Of a DNA stretch of 64,000 nt, positions 30,301 to 38,386 are shown piece after piece; position 1 is the stretch's first letter, and each line of letters begins with the position of its first letter. The stretch is from assembly GCA_039810085.1 (NCBI GenBank), contig JBDHWG010000016.1:1-64000 (forward strand), in the 5' to 3' direction. The notes beneath the pieces are model-generated. The model was not told where the DNA came from. It was given only the letters and a program-made list of their open reading frames with translations, and did no database searches. The DNA comes from JBDHWG01 sp039810085 (lineage in GTDB: Bacteria; Chloroflexota; Anaerolineae; Epilineales; JAHCIE01). Both the position numbers and the translations under genes were made by a program.

Positions 30301-31770
30301 GCTGTAGCCCGCACCGAAATTCCCCGCTCGGTCCTGGGCCATGCTCGCCATCCATCGAGAGATGCTCGAATCCGGCGCATACACGCCGGACTGGTAGACT
30401 GTCATCGTGGTACTCGGGTTACGCACCTCGATCCACTGGAAAGCCCCCTGTGAGCTGGCATTGCTGACGCCGCCGTTGAGGATCACCAGCATCGACTCGT
30501 GGTCGTAGTAGTTGCGGTACGACAGGCGGTACATCGGCCGGCCGGTCATCGCGTCGAGCTTCGTGGTTGTGCCGGGCTGGTCGATGCAGTTCGACGCGCC
30601 ATTGCACGGTACGGGAAGCGACGGGATTGACAGCGTCGTTGGGCCGGTGAGCGTCGTGTTGGCGGGCGTGTTCCAGTCCACCTGGTACTTCAAGACGCGC
30701 AAGATGGCATTCCCGAACTGGTCGTACGAGTTCTCGACGATAAGCGCCGGCGTGCCGGGCGGCGGTTGGCTCAGGCCGTCCACATCGGCGGGCAGCATTG
30801 TGCCGTAGCCCGTCAAATCGACTTCTTGGTAACTGGCCGCCTGGCCGTTGAGCATCTGCTGCCGATTGAAGGCGACGACAGCCGTCCCATAGAAGGTGCT
30901 CAAGGTCCCGTCGAAGCGGTTGGCCGTCAGGTAATACCCGTCGCGCCAGATACCGAGCTTGGGATAGTCGTAAATCTGCGTCGCACCGTTGTTTAACTGG
31001 AAGTAATAGCGATACCACGAGCCAAGCGGATCCGACGTCGTCGTCACGGCAACGCAGATGCCGAATGGCGCTGACTGAGTGATGAATTGGGCCAGAAGCC
31101 AACGGCTCGCCTGCACATCATAGAGTACCACGCCGTCGCCGTTGTCCGCCACCTCGCATTGCCCGCCGAAGCCCCGCCAGATGGTGTTAGTGTTGGCCGG
31201 GCCATAGAGTGAGCCGCCGCTCTTGTCGAATATGTGGAAATGCACGTTCACGAGCTGGAAAAAGTGGTTCGGCCCCACGGCGCCTGCCATGTCCGCCGGC
31301 AGGGAAACAGTTGTGTTTGTCGTTCCGTCAAAATTCACGACTGGCGTTGGCATCGCGGCCACGAAGTTGGGCGACTGCCAGTGAATTTCCGGCCCTGTGC
31401 CTTGCCGCCCCGTATCACCGGGCTTGGCGCCGGGCCGCGGCGCGCTCGTCGGGATGGGCACTGGGTTCTCGATTTCAGTGATGGCCGGCGGCTGGCCCGT
31501 CGGCACGATCGGCGGAATGTCCACCAGCGGAGGTGATACGTCCGGCACGGAGACGTTTTCGGATATCGGCAGCGGTGTGGCCGTCGGCAGCGGCGGAAGG
31601 GTGGGATAGACCGGGAATGTGGCCGTCGGTGTCGGCGTATCGGCCGGCGCCTGCGCTTGCGCCGACGTCGCCAGCATGGGGAGCGAGATGAACAGTAACA
31701 AGCCGATTCCGACAATTAGTCCAGTTACCCCTCCGACTCTCTTCTTCCTCTGTGCTTTTTGCGGCGTCAT
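27328..31770 (-). CDS. Large secreted protein with nine fibronectin type III domains
   Basis: I choose ATG 31770 (MTPQKAQ) because GAGGGGGAG lies 6 nt before it; ATG 31776 is too close to that site, and the in-frame ATG near 31983 lacks one. The product has 1480 residues. A signal or anchor helix (about 13-38) is followed by a Pro/Thr-rich stretch. An N-terminal domain (about 140-585, motifs AVGPNHFFQLVN and YPKLGIWRDGYYL) looks like a secreted propeller-type domain of unknown role. Nine FN3 domains (about 590-1443) follow, each with an SAPQNL-type start and a TTYYYKV strand, and an acidic tail. FN3 domains 3 and 4 are almost the same. Probable extracellular or surface protein that binds or spaces; no catalytic residues were recognised. 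Confidence 0.85.
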   Translation of the reverse strand: MTPQKAQRKKRVGGVTGLIVGIGLLLFISLPMLATSAQAQAPADTPTPTATFPVYPTLPPLPTATPLPISENVSVPDVSPPLVDIPPIVPTGQPPAITEIENPVPIPTSAPRPGAKPGDTGRQGTGPEIHWQSPNFVAAMPTPVVNFDGTTNTTVSLPADMAGAVGPNHFFQLVNVHFHIFDKSGGSLYGPANTNTIWRGFGGQCEVADNGDGVVLYDVQASRWLLAQFITQSAPFGICVAVTTTSDPLGSWYRYYFQLNNGATQIYDYPKLGIWRDGYYLTANRFDGTLSTFYGTAVVAFNRQQMLNGQAASYQEVDLTGYGTMLPADVDGLSQPPPGTPALIVENSYDQFGNAILRVLKYQVDWNTPANTTLTGPTTLSIPSLPVPCNGASNCIDQPGTTTKLDAMTGRPMYRLSYRNYYDHESMLVILNGGVSNASSQGAFQWIEVRNPSTTMTVYQSGVYAPDSSISRWMASMAQDRAGNFGAGYSVSNSSTVYPGLRVAGRLATDTLNQLPQGETTLVDGAGSQTYNGRWGDYQMMSIDPSDDCTFWFTGEYYKTTTSPGVAPGYGANWVTRVGAFRFPGCSTASAPTSPQNPAATGGNQNIGLSWSTPASNNGSPISSYRIYRGTSSGAETFLTSVGAGLTSYTDTGVAGGTTYYYTVTAINALGESSQSTEVSAMPAAPPSAPQNPSAVGGNLVVALSWQAPASSGSSPVTGYNIYRGTTAGSQTFLTSVGNVLAYNDTAVAVSTTYYYKLTAVNNVGEGAASGVFSGTTALPNPPSAPQNLAATAGNAQVALSWQAPASNGGGAITNYKVYRGVTSNNLTLLTTLGNVLAYTDSTAVNNTTYYYQVTAVNSGGEGPASNQVSATPTPPPVPSAPQNLAATAGNAQVALSWQAPASNGGSSITNYKVYRGVTSNNLTLLTTLGVVLAYTDTSVTNGTTYYYQVTAVNSGGEGPVSNQVSAQPVTPVPPSAPQSVTATAGYLQNSLAWAAPASSGTSPVTNYKIYRGTASNNIPLLTTVGNVTSYTDTGLTGGTTYYYQISAVSNAGEGTKSTTVSAQPLTPAKPGVPPSFVVAPANAGASLSWGAAASNGATITSYKVYRGTSSSSQSLIATLGNVLTYNDTGLTNKTTYYYKVSAVNSVGEGTATAVTSVVPGLPTAPLSFAVQAGNTQVTLTWAAPTYSGGPALSGYKVYKGTSSTSQTLLATVGASPTSYTATGLTNGTTYYFKVTAYNSVGEGPATAVLSAVPSAPAPPGQPTGLSAAPGNAQVSLAWTAPSSQGTAPITNYKVYRGTSSTSQSVIATIGNVTSYVDTTAANGTTYYYKVSAVNSVGEGTASTVVQVTPGRPTAPQSLVATQNPTKGVNLSWTAPASNNGSAITGYKIYRSLTAGGEAFLVQPAGVGTTYTDTTTSSRKQYFYKVSAVNAYGEGPLSNESYATAKDVPLGIDGENAEPASVDDGSDALPADTPALPDGY

Positions 31771-32413
31771 TTCCATCTCCCCCTCGTCGCGCGGGTAACG
31801 GCGTGGTCCCATGCGCGACAGTACCCCCTCATGAGGAGGGTTCGCTACCTTTGTCCCTCGCGTCCATCCAGCAGGCGCACCCACTTGACTGCTGGTGGCG
31901 CGTCGAGACGCTCTACCTATCGAGTTGGCCGAGCAGGGGAGAGTATCGGAGTCGCCCGTGCGGATGCAACGAGGCTCTATCAACCATGACGCTAGCGGAC
32001 ATCGTGAGGCATCGATCCAGCGGATCGATCAAGGCAGCGGACATCGTGCTGTCCAACAATCGGCACGGCTGACGCATGGCTCCTCCCCCCCAGAAGTCAC
32101 CATGCTCGCGGCAAGACTATCTATTGCTGTGTCTTTCCGCGTCGAGTGTGCGCCAACGGCAATGGCCGTAGATAGGCGCACTATCCCTTCACTTGTTTGA
32201 ACGTTCGTGGTACAAAATAATTACGGCCCCATGCCTGCCATTTGAGCCGATTTACGCGGGAATGCGAATATTGTAAGGTTAGCAACAGCTAATAATAATG
32301 TCCGCCCAATCTCTTGATATGTCAAGATAGTGCAAGGTTGCAGGATATATATTTGTTGTACGGATAAGGGGATAACACGTTACAAACAAGCAATACGGCT
32401 AAAAGAGGACGCG
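31771..32413. other. Intergenic region before the FN3 protein
   Basis: A 643-bp non-coding stretch between the nucleoside hydrolase stop and the FN3 start. It contains an 8-bp perfect hairpin, ATCGATCC-AGC-GGATCGAT (32011-32029). This is flanked by two copies of GCGGACATCGTG. There is also a palindrome CTTGA-TATG-TCAAG near 32313. An A/T-rich part at 32210-32360 is the likely place for the FN3 promoter, but I could not fix -35 and -10 boxes. Open frames here are short and have no recognisable product. Confidence 0.5.
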
Positions 32414-33367
32414 CTAGACAGAGCGCAGGAACGTGTCCAAAACGAGGGCGCGGTAGGCCACAGTATCCATCGCCGTTACGACGCTGGCGTTGGGCGCGCC
32501 CGCGCCGCTGCCCGGCCGCACCCAGTCTCGGCGGTCCACGACGGTTGTGCCCCGCGTGTGCTCGCCGCGCGTCTCCACCGCCACATGATACATTCCCGCC
32601 GTTGCGATGCCCGGGTCGATGGCGACGGCCATCGCCGCCGGATCGGCCGGACCGATGACGTCGGCGCTGCCCAGGTGGTCCGTGTCGCGCTCCAGCAGAA
32701 AGCGCATCAGCCGCCCGCCGACCTGACGCCACGGCGTTGGCCCGCTTTCTAGAGTGGCGATGTTGGCGGCGGTCAGCGTGCCGTAAGCCTTGATGACGTC
32801 GTATGGCACAAGGGTCTTGGGAATGCCCGACCGCATCACGACGTCCGCCGCCTCCGGGTCGCTGTGGATGTTGAACTCGGCGGCGGGCGTCACGTTGCCG
32901 CCGGTGATGTCGCCGCCCATGATGACCAGCGACGGGATGCGCTCGGCCAGTTGCGGCTCCAGGATCAGCGCCAGAGCGACGTTGGTCAGCGGCGCGAGCG
33001 TCACCAGCTCGACCGGCCCGGCCGCCGCCATGAAGGCGTGGACCAGGAACGCGACCGCCGACTCACTCTCGGCACGGCCCTGGGGCGCGGGCAAGCCCAG
33101 GTTGCCCAGGCCGTCGTCGCCGTGGACGTGCTCCGCCGTTCGTCCCCGCCCGACGAGCGATGTCGCCGCACCGGCGTAGACCGGAACAGACTTGCCGGAG
33201 TGCTCGACGACGGTGAGGGTATTGCGGACAACCTTGTCCAGCGACACGTTGCCCGCGACGCACGTGATGCCCAGCACGTTGAAGGAGGGCGAGCGCAGCG
33301 CCAGCAGCAAGGCCAGCGCGTCGTCCACGCCCGTGTCACAGTCGATGATGACGTTTCGCGGCGTCAC
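32414..33367 (-). CDS. Inosine-uridine-type nucleoside hydrolase
   Basis: 317 residues, GTG start after AAGGGG. The family hydrolyses the N-glycosidic bond of ribonucleosides to base and ribose. The Ca-binding signature DCDTGVDDALAL is at residues 9-20, and a second typical block, MGGDITGGNVTPAAEFN, lies in the middle (N and E contact ribose in the family). Length fits the family. Near residue 240 the usual HD pair reads AD (GPADPAAM), so the histidine that protonates the base in many members is absent. The substrate range may therefore differ, or a non-purine subclass is meant. It lies past the M42 peptidase on the same strand, separated by a repeat element. Confidence 0.85.
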   Translation of the reverse strand: MTPRNVIIDCDTGVDDALALLLALRSPSFNVLGITCVAGNVSLDKVVRNTLTVVEHSGKSVPVYAGAATSLVGRGRTAEHVHGDDGLGNLGLPAPQGRAESESAVAFLVHAFMAAAGPVELVTLAPLTNVALALILEPQLAERIPSLVIMGGDITGGNVTPAAEFNIHSDPEAADVVMRSGIPKTLVPYDVIKAYGTLTAANIATLESGPTPWRQVGGRLMRFLLERDTDHLGSADVIGPADPAAMAVAIDPGIATAGMYHVAVETRGEHTRGTTVVDRRDWVRPGSGAGAPNASVVTAMDTVAYRALVLDTFLRSV

Positions 33368-33450
33368 AGCGCCCCTTCCCCTCTGAAAATAACCCCGGGC
33401 TGCCCCAGTCCAGACCCCTCGTTGGCGCTGCTCAGAACACAGACTGTGCT

Positions 33451-33572
33451 GTCGCTGCGAGGAGGACGATAGGACGACGAAGCAGCCTCCCGCTTAGCAA
33501 CAGCGATGCCATACTGGCATTAGCCAAGCTGTTGCAAGGGCGGGGGATTGCTTCGCTTACGCTCGCAATGAC
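33451..33572. repeat. MITE-like palindromic element, copy 2
   Basis: About 122 bp, with GCGAGGAGGACGATAGGACG as in copy 1, the right arm GGGGGATTGCTTCG and the right end CTCGCAATGAC. Past it (33588-33638) comes TTCTTGTGTTGGCGCATGCC, again the beginning of the 135-bp type unit. It fills most of the gap between the nucleoside hydrolase and the M42 peptidase. Confidence 0.8.
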
Positions 33573-33641
33573 AACTCGGCTATGTTCTTGTGTTGGCGCA
33601 TGCCGTCACATGGCATTGAGGTCTCGGGGTGACAGCAATTT

Positions 33642-34703
33642 TCACCCTAGCCCAGCCGGCGGTGGGCTTTCGAGGAACGCCTTCAGCAGCGTCACCGCGC
33701 CCATCACGTCGCCCAGGTGAACCATCTCAAATGGGCTGTGGGTGTAGCGCGATGGGACGGCGACGAGCGCGGCGGGGATGCCCTGGCGGATGAACGCCCC
33801 CGCGTCGCTGCCGTAGACGCCATACACCGCGTTCTGCACCGACACACCCGCTGCCTGCGCTGTCCGCGCCAGAGCGAGCGTTAGCAGGCGGCTGTACGAG
33901 TAGAGGTCCTTGTGAACCAGCGCCGGCCCGTCGCCCAGGCGGTTGGACACGTCGCGCTGGTCCACGCCCGGCACGTCACCCGCCAGGCCGGTGTCCAGGG
34001 CAATCGCCAGATCCGCGCTCACCTGCCGCCCGATAGACTCCGCGCCGATGAGGCCCAGCTCCTCCTGCACCGTCGAGACGAACACCAACTCGTAGGCCAG
34101 CCGCGCCCGGTCCAGATCGTCCAGCAGGCGGTCCATGATCGCCAGCGCGACGCGGTTGTCCATCGCGTTGCCGTAAGCGAACGGTCCGCTCTGGCGTGTC
34201 GGCGGGTTCCAGATGACCCGGTCGCCCACCTGGACGCCGCGCGAGCGCGCCTCGGCGCGGCTGCCCGCGCCGATGTCCACCCAGACATCGTTCCAGTCTA
34301 ACTCGGTCTTTTTGCGCTGCGTCGGCGTCAGGATGTGGCCGGTCAGGGTGGCGAAGAAGCCGCTCACCGGCCCGGCCGTGGTCAGGATGAGCGCCGGGTG
34401 GCCCAGCGGGAGGAAGAACGGCCCGCGCAGGCTCGGCCGCTGCTCCAGGTCGCGCTGGCCGCTGGTGATCCAGACAAACCCGTTGTCGTCGATATGCTTG
34501 ACGACGAACGAAATCTCGTCGGCGTGCCCACCGACCACCAGGCGCGGGCCGTGACCACCCACATGGGCGATCAGGTTGCCGACGCCGGTCATCGCGATGC
34601 TCTCGACGCGCGGAGTCCAGTGCTCAGTCAGCCACGCCTGAACGGGGCCTTCGTCGCCGGCCGGGCCGGGCAGCTCACACAACGTCTTAATTAAGTCGAA
34701 CAT
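33642..34703 (-). CDS. M42 family metallo-aminopeptidase
   Basis: 353 residues, the usual size. M42 enzymes (TET peptidases, glutamyl aminopeptidase, deblocking peptidase) are cytoplasmic co-catalytic two-metal aminopeptidases that trim peptides. Seen here: GGHADEISFVV (first metal His-Asp), a GNAMDNRVAL block with bridging Asp, STVQEELGLIGAES with the catalytic Glu pair, ALDTGLAGDVPG with an Asp ligand, and the C-terminal RYTHSPFEMVHLGD with a metal His. The start lies 10 bp after the dppC-like stop, so it is probably co-transcribed with the importer and degrades imported peptides. The ribosome binding site is weak, so translational coupling is plausible. Confidence 0.88.
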   Translation of the reverse strand: MFDLIKTLCELPGPAGDEGPVQAWLTEHWTPRVESIAMTGVGNLIAHVGGHGPRLVVGGHADEISFVVKHIDDNGFVWITSGQRDLEQRPSLRGPFFLPLGHPALILTTAGPVSGFFATLTGHILTPTQRKKTELDWNDVWVDIGAGSRAEARSRGVQVGDRVIWNPPTRQSGPFAYGNAMDNRVALAIMDRLLDDLDRARLAYELVFVSTVQEELGLIGAESIGRQVSADLAIALDTGLAGDVPGVDQRDVSNRLGDGPALVHKDLYSYSRLLTLALARTAQAAGVSVQNAVYGVYGSDAGAFIRQGIPAALVAVPSRYTHSPFEMVHLGDVMGAVTLLKAFLESPPPAGLG

Positions 34704-34713
34704 GCTTTTTCTC

Positions 34714-35613
34714 TCAGAGCTTCATGCGCGGGTCGAGGGTGTCGCGCAGCCCGTCGCCCAGCAGGTTGATGGCGAGGGCGGCGACGACGATGGCGAGGCC
34801 GGGGAAAGTCGTCGTCCACGGCGCGAGACGCAGGTAGTTGCTCGCCTCGCGCAGCATGCTGCCCCACTCCGGCGTCGGCGGCTTGACGCCCAATCCGAGG
34901 TAACTCAAGGCGGCGGCGGTGATGATGGCCCCCGCCACGCCCAGTGTCGCCAGCACGATGACTGGCGCGCTCACGTTGGGCAGGATGTGGCGCAGGATAA
35001 TGGTGCGCTCCGGCACGCCGACGGAGCGCGCCGCCTCTACGTAGTCATACTCGCGCGCGCTCAGGACGTTTGCCCGGACGACGCGAATGTACGTCGGAGC
35101 GGCGGCGATGCCGACGGCGATCATGGCGTTGACCAGGCTCGGCCCCAGGGTGGCGACAATCGCCAGGGCAAGCAGGAGGCCGGGGAAGGCGAGCATCACG
35201 TCCACGGCGCGCATGATGCCCGCGTCCACCCAGCGGCCGTAGTAGCCCGCCAGCAGCCCGCCGACCAACCCGATAATCAGCGAAATGGCGACGGCGATAA
35301 TGCCCATCGGCAGCGAGATGCGTGTGCCGTAGAGTACGCGGGCAAAGATGTCGCGCCCGAAGTTGTCCGTGCCGAAGGGGTGCGACAAGCCCGGCGACTG
35401 GAGACGGGCTGGCGGGTTCATCTCTACCGGGTCATATGGACTGATGAGGGGGGCGGCGACGGCGGCGACGATGAGCACGAGCAGGATGATGCCGCCGATG
35501 ACCGCGCCGCGATTCCGCAGCAGCCGTCGCAGACTCATGCGCAGCATCGAGTCGTGACGCGGCTTGAGGGCGCTGACGGGCTGTGCGACGGCGCGCGTCG
35601 TCGAGGTCGTCAT
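34714..35613 (-). CDS. Dipeptide/oligopeptide ABC transporter permease, DppC type
   Basis: 299 residues. An inner-membrane permease with an N-terminal OppC-type helix (about 37-58, VIGGIILLVLIVAAVAAPLI), the usual FGTDNFGRDIFARVLYG segment, and a transporter loop EAARSVGVPERTIILRHILPN (EAA motif) that contacts the ATPase. A further five helices are visible. The ATG overlaps the dppB-type stop by four bases (ATGA), so the two are translationally coupled. Substrates are inferred as peptides from the family and from the neighbouring peptidases. No ATPase gene is in the group. Confidence 0.9.
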   Translation of the reverse strand: MTTSTTRAVAQPVSALKPRHDSMLRMSLRRLLRNRGAVIGGIILLVLIVAAVAAPLISPYDPVEMNPPARLQSPGLSHPFGTDNFGRDIFARVLYGTRISLPMGIIAVAISLIIGLVGGLLAGYYGRWVDAGIMRAVDVMLAFPGLLLALAIVATLGPSLVNAMIAVGIAAAPTYIRVVRANVLSAREYDYVEAARSVGVPERTIILRHILPNVSAPVIVLATLGVAGAIITAAALSYLGLGVKPPTPEWGSMLREASNYLRLAPWTTTFPGLAIVVAALAINLLGDGLRDTLDPRMKL

Positions 35614-36545
35614 CGCTGGCCCGCCCCCAGCCGGATGCGCGGGTCGAGGAAGCCGTAGGAGATGTCCACGACGAGGTTGATGACAATGTAGATGACCGCG
35701 ACGTACAGGATGGTCGCCTGCACCACCGGAAAGTCCTTGCTCAAGATAGAGTCCACAATCAGCCGCCCGATGCCCGGCCTGGCGAACACCGCCTCGGTGA
35801 TAACAGCGCCGCCGAGCAGCGCGCCGAGCTGCAAGCCCATCACGGTGACAATGGGAATGAGGGCGTTGCGCAGGCCGTGCCCCAGGACGACGGCGGACTC
35901 ACGCTGCCCCTTGGCGCGCGCCGTGGTGATGTAGTCCATGCCCATGACTTCGAGCATCGAGCCGCGCACCAGGCGCATCAGCGGCGCCGCCGTGACCAGG
36001 CCGAGGACGGCGGCCGGCATGACCAGCCGCTCCCAGCCGCCCTCGCCGGTCACGGGGAACCACCGAAGCTGCACCGAGAAGATGAAGATGACCAGCGCGC
36101 CGAGCCAGAACACCGGCATGGACACGCCGGCCATGGCGACGGCGCGCGTCGCCGTGTCGAACCACGAGTTCGGGCGCAGGGCCGAGAGAATGCCCAGGCC
36201 GCCGCCGATGAAGACGGAAATAAGGAAGGCGGCAATTGTTAGCTCGAGCGTGCTGGGCAGCCGTTCCATGATTTCGTCGCTCACCGCGCGGTTGGTCTGG
36301 AGCGAGCGCGACGCGCCCCCGCGCAGCATGCCGGTGGCGAAGTCGGCGTACTGCACCAGGATCGGGCGGTCCAGCCCCATCTCGTGGCGGACCTGGGCCA
36401 GGCGCTCCGGCGTGGCCTGGCGGTCGCCGACGTAGATGGAGGCCGGATCGCCCGGTGTCAGGTAGAGCATCAGGAACACCAGGATGCTCACCAGGACGAT
36501 GGTCGGCAGCGCGAGCGCGATGCGCAGGAGAATGTAGCGAAACAC
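35610..36545 (-). CDS. Dipeptide/oligopeptide ABC transporter permease, DppB type
   Basis: 311 residues, GTG start sharing one base with the stop of the binding protein (TAGTG). N-terminal helix RYILLRIALALPTIVLVSIL, the family-typical LTPGDPASIYVG, and an EAA-type loop (ITTARAKGQRESAVVLGHGL) are seen, with about six membrane helices. It pairs with the DppC-type subunit to form the membrane channel. Confidence 0.9.
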   Translation of the reverse strand: MFRYILLRIALALPTIVLVSILVFLMLYLTPGDPASIYVGDRQATPERLAQVRHEMGLDRPILVQYADFATGMLRGGASRSLQTNRAVSDEIMERLPSTLELTIAAFLISVFIGGGLGILSALRPNSWFDTATRAVAMAGVSMPVFWLGALVIFIFSVQLRWFPVTGEGGWERLVMPAAVLGLVTAAPLMRLVRGSMLEVMGMDYITTARAKGQRESAVVLGHGLRNALIPIVTVMGLQLGALLGGAVITEAVFARPGIGRLIVDSILSKDFPVVQATILYVAVIYIVINLVVDISYGFLDPRIRLGAGQR

Positions 36546-38302
36546 TACTTCTCGATATACGCTGCATGGAAGAACGGGTAATTGCCGCTCCAGTCCATCA
36601 CGACGCCCTTGAGCTTGGTGCTGCCGCCGACGATGGTCAGCGGGTCGGCCAGGTAGATCATGATGGCCTCGTTGAGCGCCTTGTCCTGGATCTGGCTGTA
36701 GATGGCGCTACGCTTGGCCGGGTCTGCCTGGGCGGCCGCGTCGTCAATCAGTTTGTCCATGTCGGCATTCTTATAGCGGTTGCGGTTCGTGCCGCCGTCG
36801 GCGTTCGACGAGTGGAACAAAACGCGCACCACGTCCGGGTCGCCGCCCGTCTCCCACCAGAACTGGACGTGGTGCTTGCCCGCGCGCACGGCGTCGAAGT
36901 ACCCCGCGCGCTCCAGCCCTTGCAGGTTCACATCAACCCCCGACTTCTTCCAGTTGGACTGGAGGAATGTCGCCATGTTGCGGGTGACGGGACTGTCCGA
37001 GCGGAAGTAGAAGTCGAGCTTGAGCGCCTTGCCGTCCTTCTCGCGGATGCCGGTGCCGCTGTTGAGCTTCCAGCCTGCCTCGTCGAGCAGTGCGCCCGCC
37101 TTGGCCGGGTCGAACTTGTACTTGTCGCACGTCTTCGCGTCGTAGCCCATCATGTTGGATGTGAGAGGCGAGCAGGCGGGCTTGAACACGCCGCTGAAGA
37201 CGGTGTCGATCAGACCTTGCTTGTCCGTCGCCCACTCCAACGCCTGGCGCACCTTCACGTCGTCCAGCGGCGGGTTGGTGACGTTCAGCATCGCCGACCA
37301 GCCGGAGCCGGCCTGAACCGGCGACAGGATTTGGAGGTTCTTGTCGGACGACAGGCTCTTGAATTCCTCGGCGGGCAGCGAGTCGGCGAACGTCAGCTCG
37401 CCGGACTGGAGCGTCGCCGAGCGCGTGCTATCCTCGGGAATGATGCGGAAGGTGATGGTGTCAAGGTACGGCCCGCCATTCGCCGTCAGGAACTTCGGCC
37501 CCCACTTGTAGTCCGGGTTCTTCTCCAGCACGACTTCCTGGTCGGGCTTGTAGGACTTGAGCTTGTACGGCCCGGTGCCGATGACCGTCGTCACGCCGTA
37601 GTCCTTGCCCGCCTTCTGCACCGCCGTCGGGGATTGGGGCGAGAGAACCGGCGTGGACATGGAGTTGAGGAACGGCGCGTAAGCCTGCTTGAACTTCACC
37701 TTGGCCGTGTAGTCGTCCACGACCGTCGTGCTGTCATACGGGCCGATGGCCGACAGCGCGCTCTGGGACTTGGTGGCCGGGTCCACGATGCGGTCGAAGG
37801 TGAACTTGATGGCGTCGGCCTTGAGCGGCGTCCCGTCGTGGAACTTGACGTCCTTGCGCAGCTTGAGGGTGTACTCTTTGCCGTCCGCCGAGACGTCCCA
37901 CGACTCGAGCAGCCCGCCCTCGAACTTGCCCGGCGCCGTCTCCCAGACCAGCGGGTCGAATACGTTGTAGCCGATGGTGCTGACGACCGAGAACGTGGAG
38001 ACCGTCGGGTCGAGGGTGTCGAACTTAGTGTTCAGACCGTAGACGAGGTTGCCGCCCTTGTTCCCCGCCGCAGGCGCGGCGGCTGCGGCGGTTGTGGGCG
38101 CGGCTGCGGCTTTGGCGGCCGCCGTGGGCTGCGCCTGTGGCTGGGCGGGTTGCTGAGCGGGCGGCTGAGCCTGGGCCGCCGGTTGCTGCGGGGCCGGGGC
38201 GGCCGGCGCGGGCGCGGGCGCCTGCTGGGCGCATGCCGTGGCAATGGCAAGCACGGCCAGCGCGAGAAGGACAACCCCTAACCTGGATAGTCGTGTCTGC
38301 AT
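36545..38302 (-). CDS. Peptide/solute-binding lipoprotein, SBP_bac_5 family
   Basis: ATG 38302 (MQTRLSRL) follows AGGAGGAG by 7 nt and gives 585 residues; an in-frame start 20 codons earlier has no such site. A lipoprotein signal ends at IATACAQQ, with the acylated Cys near residue 22. A long Ala/Pro/Gln linker (about 24-80) holds the domain off the membrane. The binding domain has the typical blocks LESWDVSADGKEYTLKLRKD and VRQALEWATDKQGLI. It delivers peptides or similar solutes to the DppB/DppC-type permeases encoded directly after it. Confidence 0.92.
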   Translation of the reverse strand: MQTRLSRLGVVLLALAVLAIATACAQQAPAPAPAAPAPQQPAAQAQPPAQQPAQPQAQPTAAAKAAAAPTTAAAAAPAAGNKGGNLVYGLNTKFDTLDPTVSTFSVVSTIGYNVFDPLVWETAPGKFEGGLLESWDVSADGKEYTLKLRKDVKFHDGTPLKADAIKFTFDRIVDPATKSQSALSAIGPYDSTTVVDDYTAKVKFKQAYAPFLNSMSTPVLSPQSPTAVQKAGKDYGVTTVIGTGPYKLKSYKPDQEVVLEKNPDYKWGPKFLTANGGPYLDTITFRIIPEDSTRSATLQSGELTFADSLPAEEFKSLSSDKNLQILSPVQAGSGWSAMLNVTNPPLDDVKVRQALEWATDKQGLIDTVFSGVFKPACSPLTSNMMGYDAKTCDKYKFDPAKAGALLDEAGWKLNSGTGIREKDGKALKLDFYFRSDSPVTRNMATFLQSNWKKSGVDVNLQGLERAGYFDAVRAGKHHVQFWWETGGDPDVVRVLFHSSNADGGTNRNRYKNADMDKLIDDAAAQADPAKRSAIYSQIQDKALNEAIMIYLADPLTIVGGSTKLKGVVMDWSGNYPFFHAAYIEK

Positions 38303-38386
38303 GCCTAGTCTCCTCCTGACAGGACTGGGGGGCCGAAGCCCGTGGCGGGTGAAAGGGGACACGCACCGGGACGCCTTGCCCCGGCG

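Noticed and set aside
36455..38281. 608-codon plus-strand frame
   Set aside because: Opposite the clearly recognisable peptide-binding lipoprotein.
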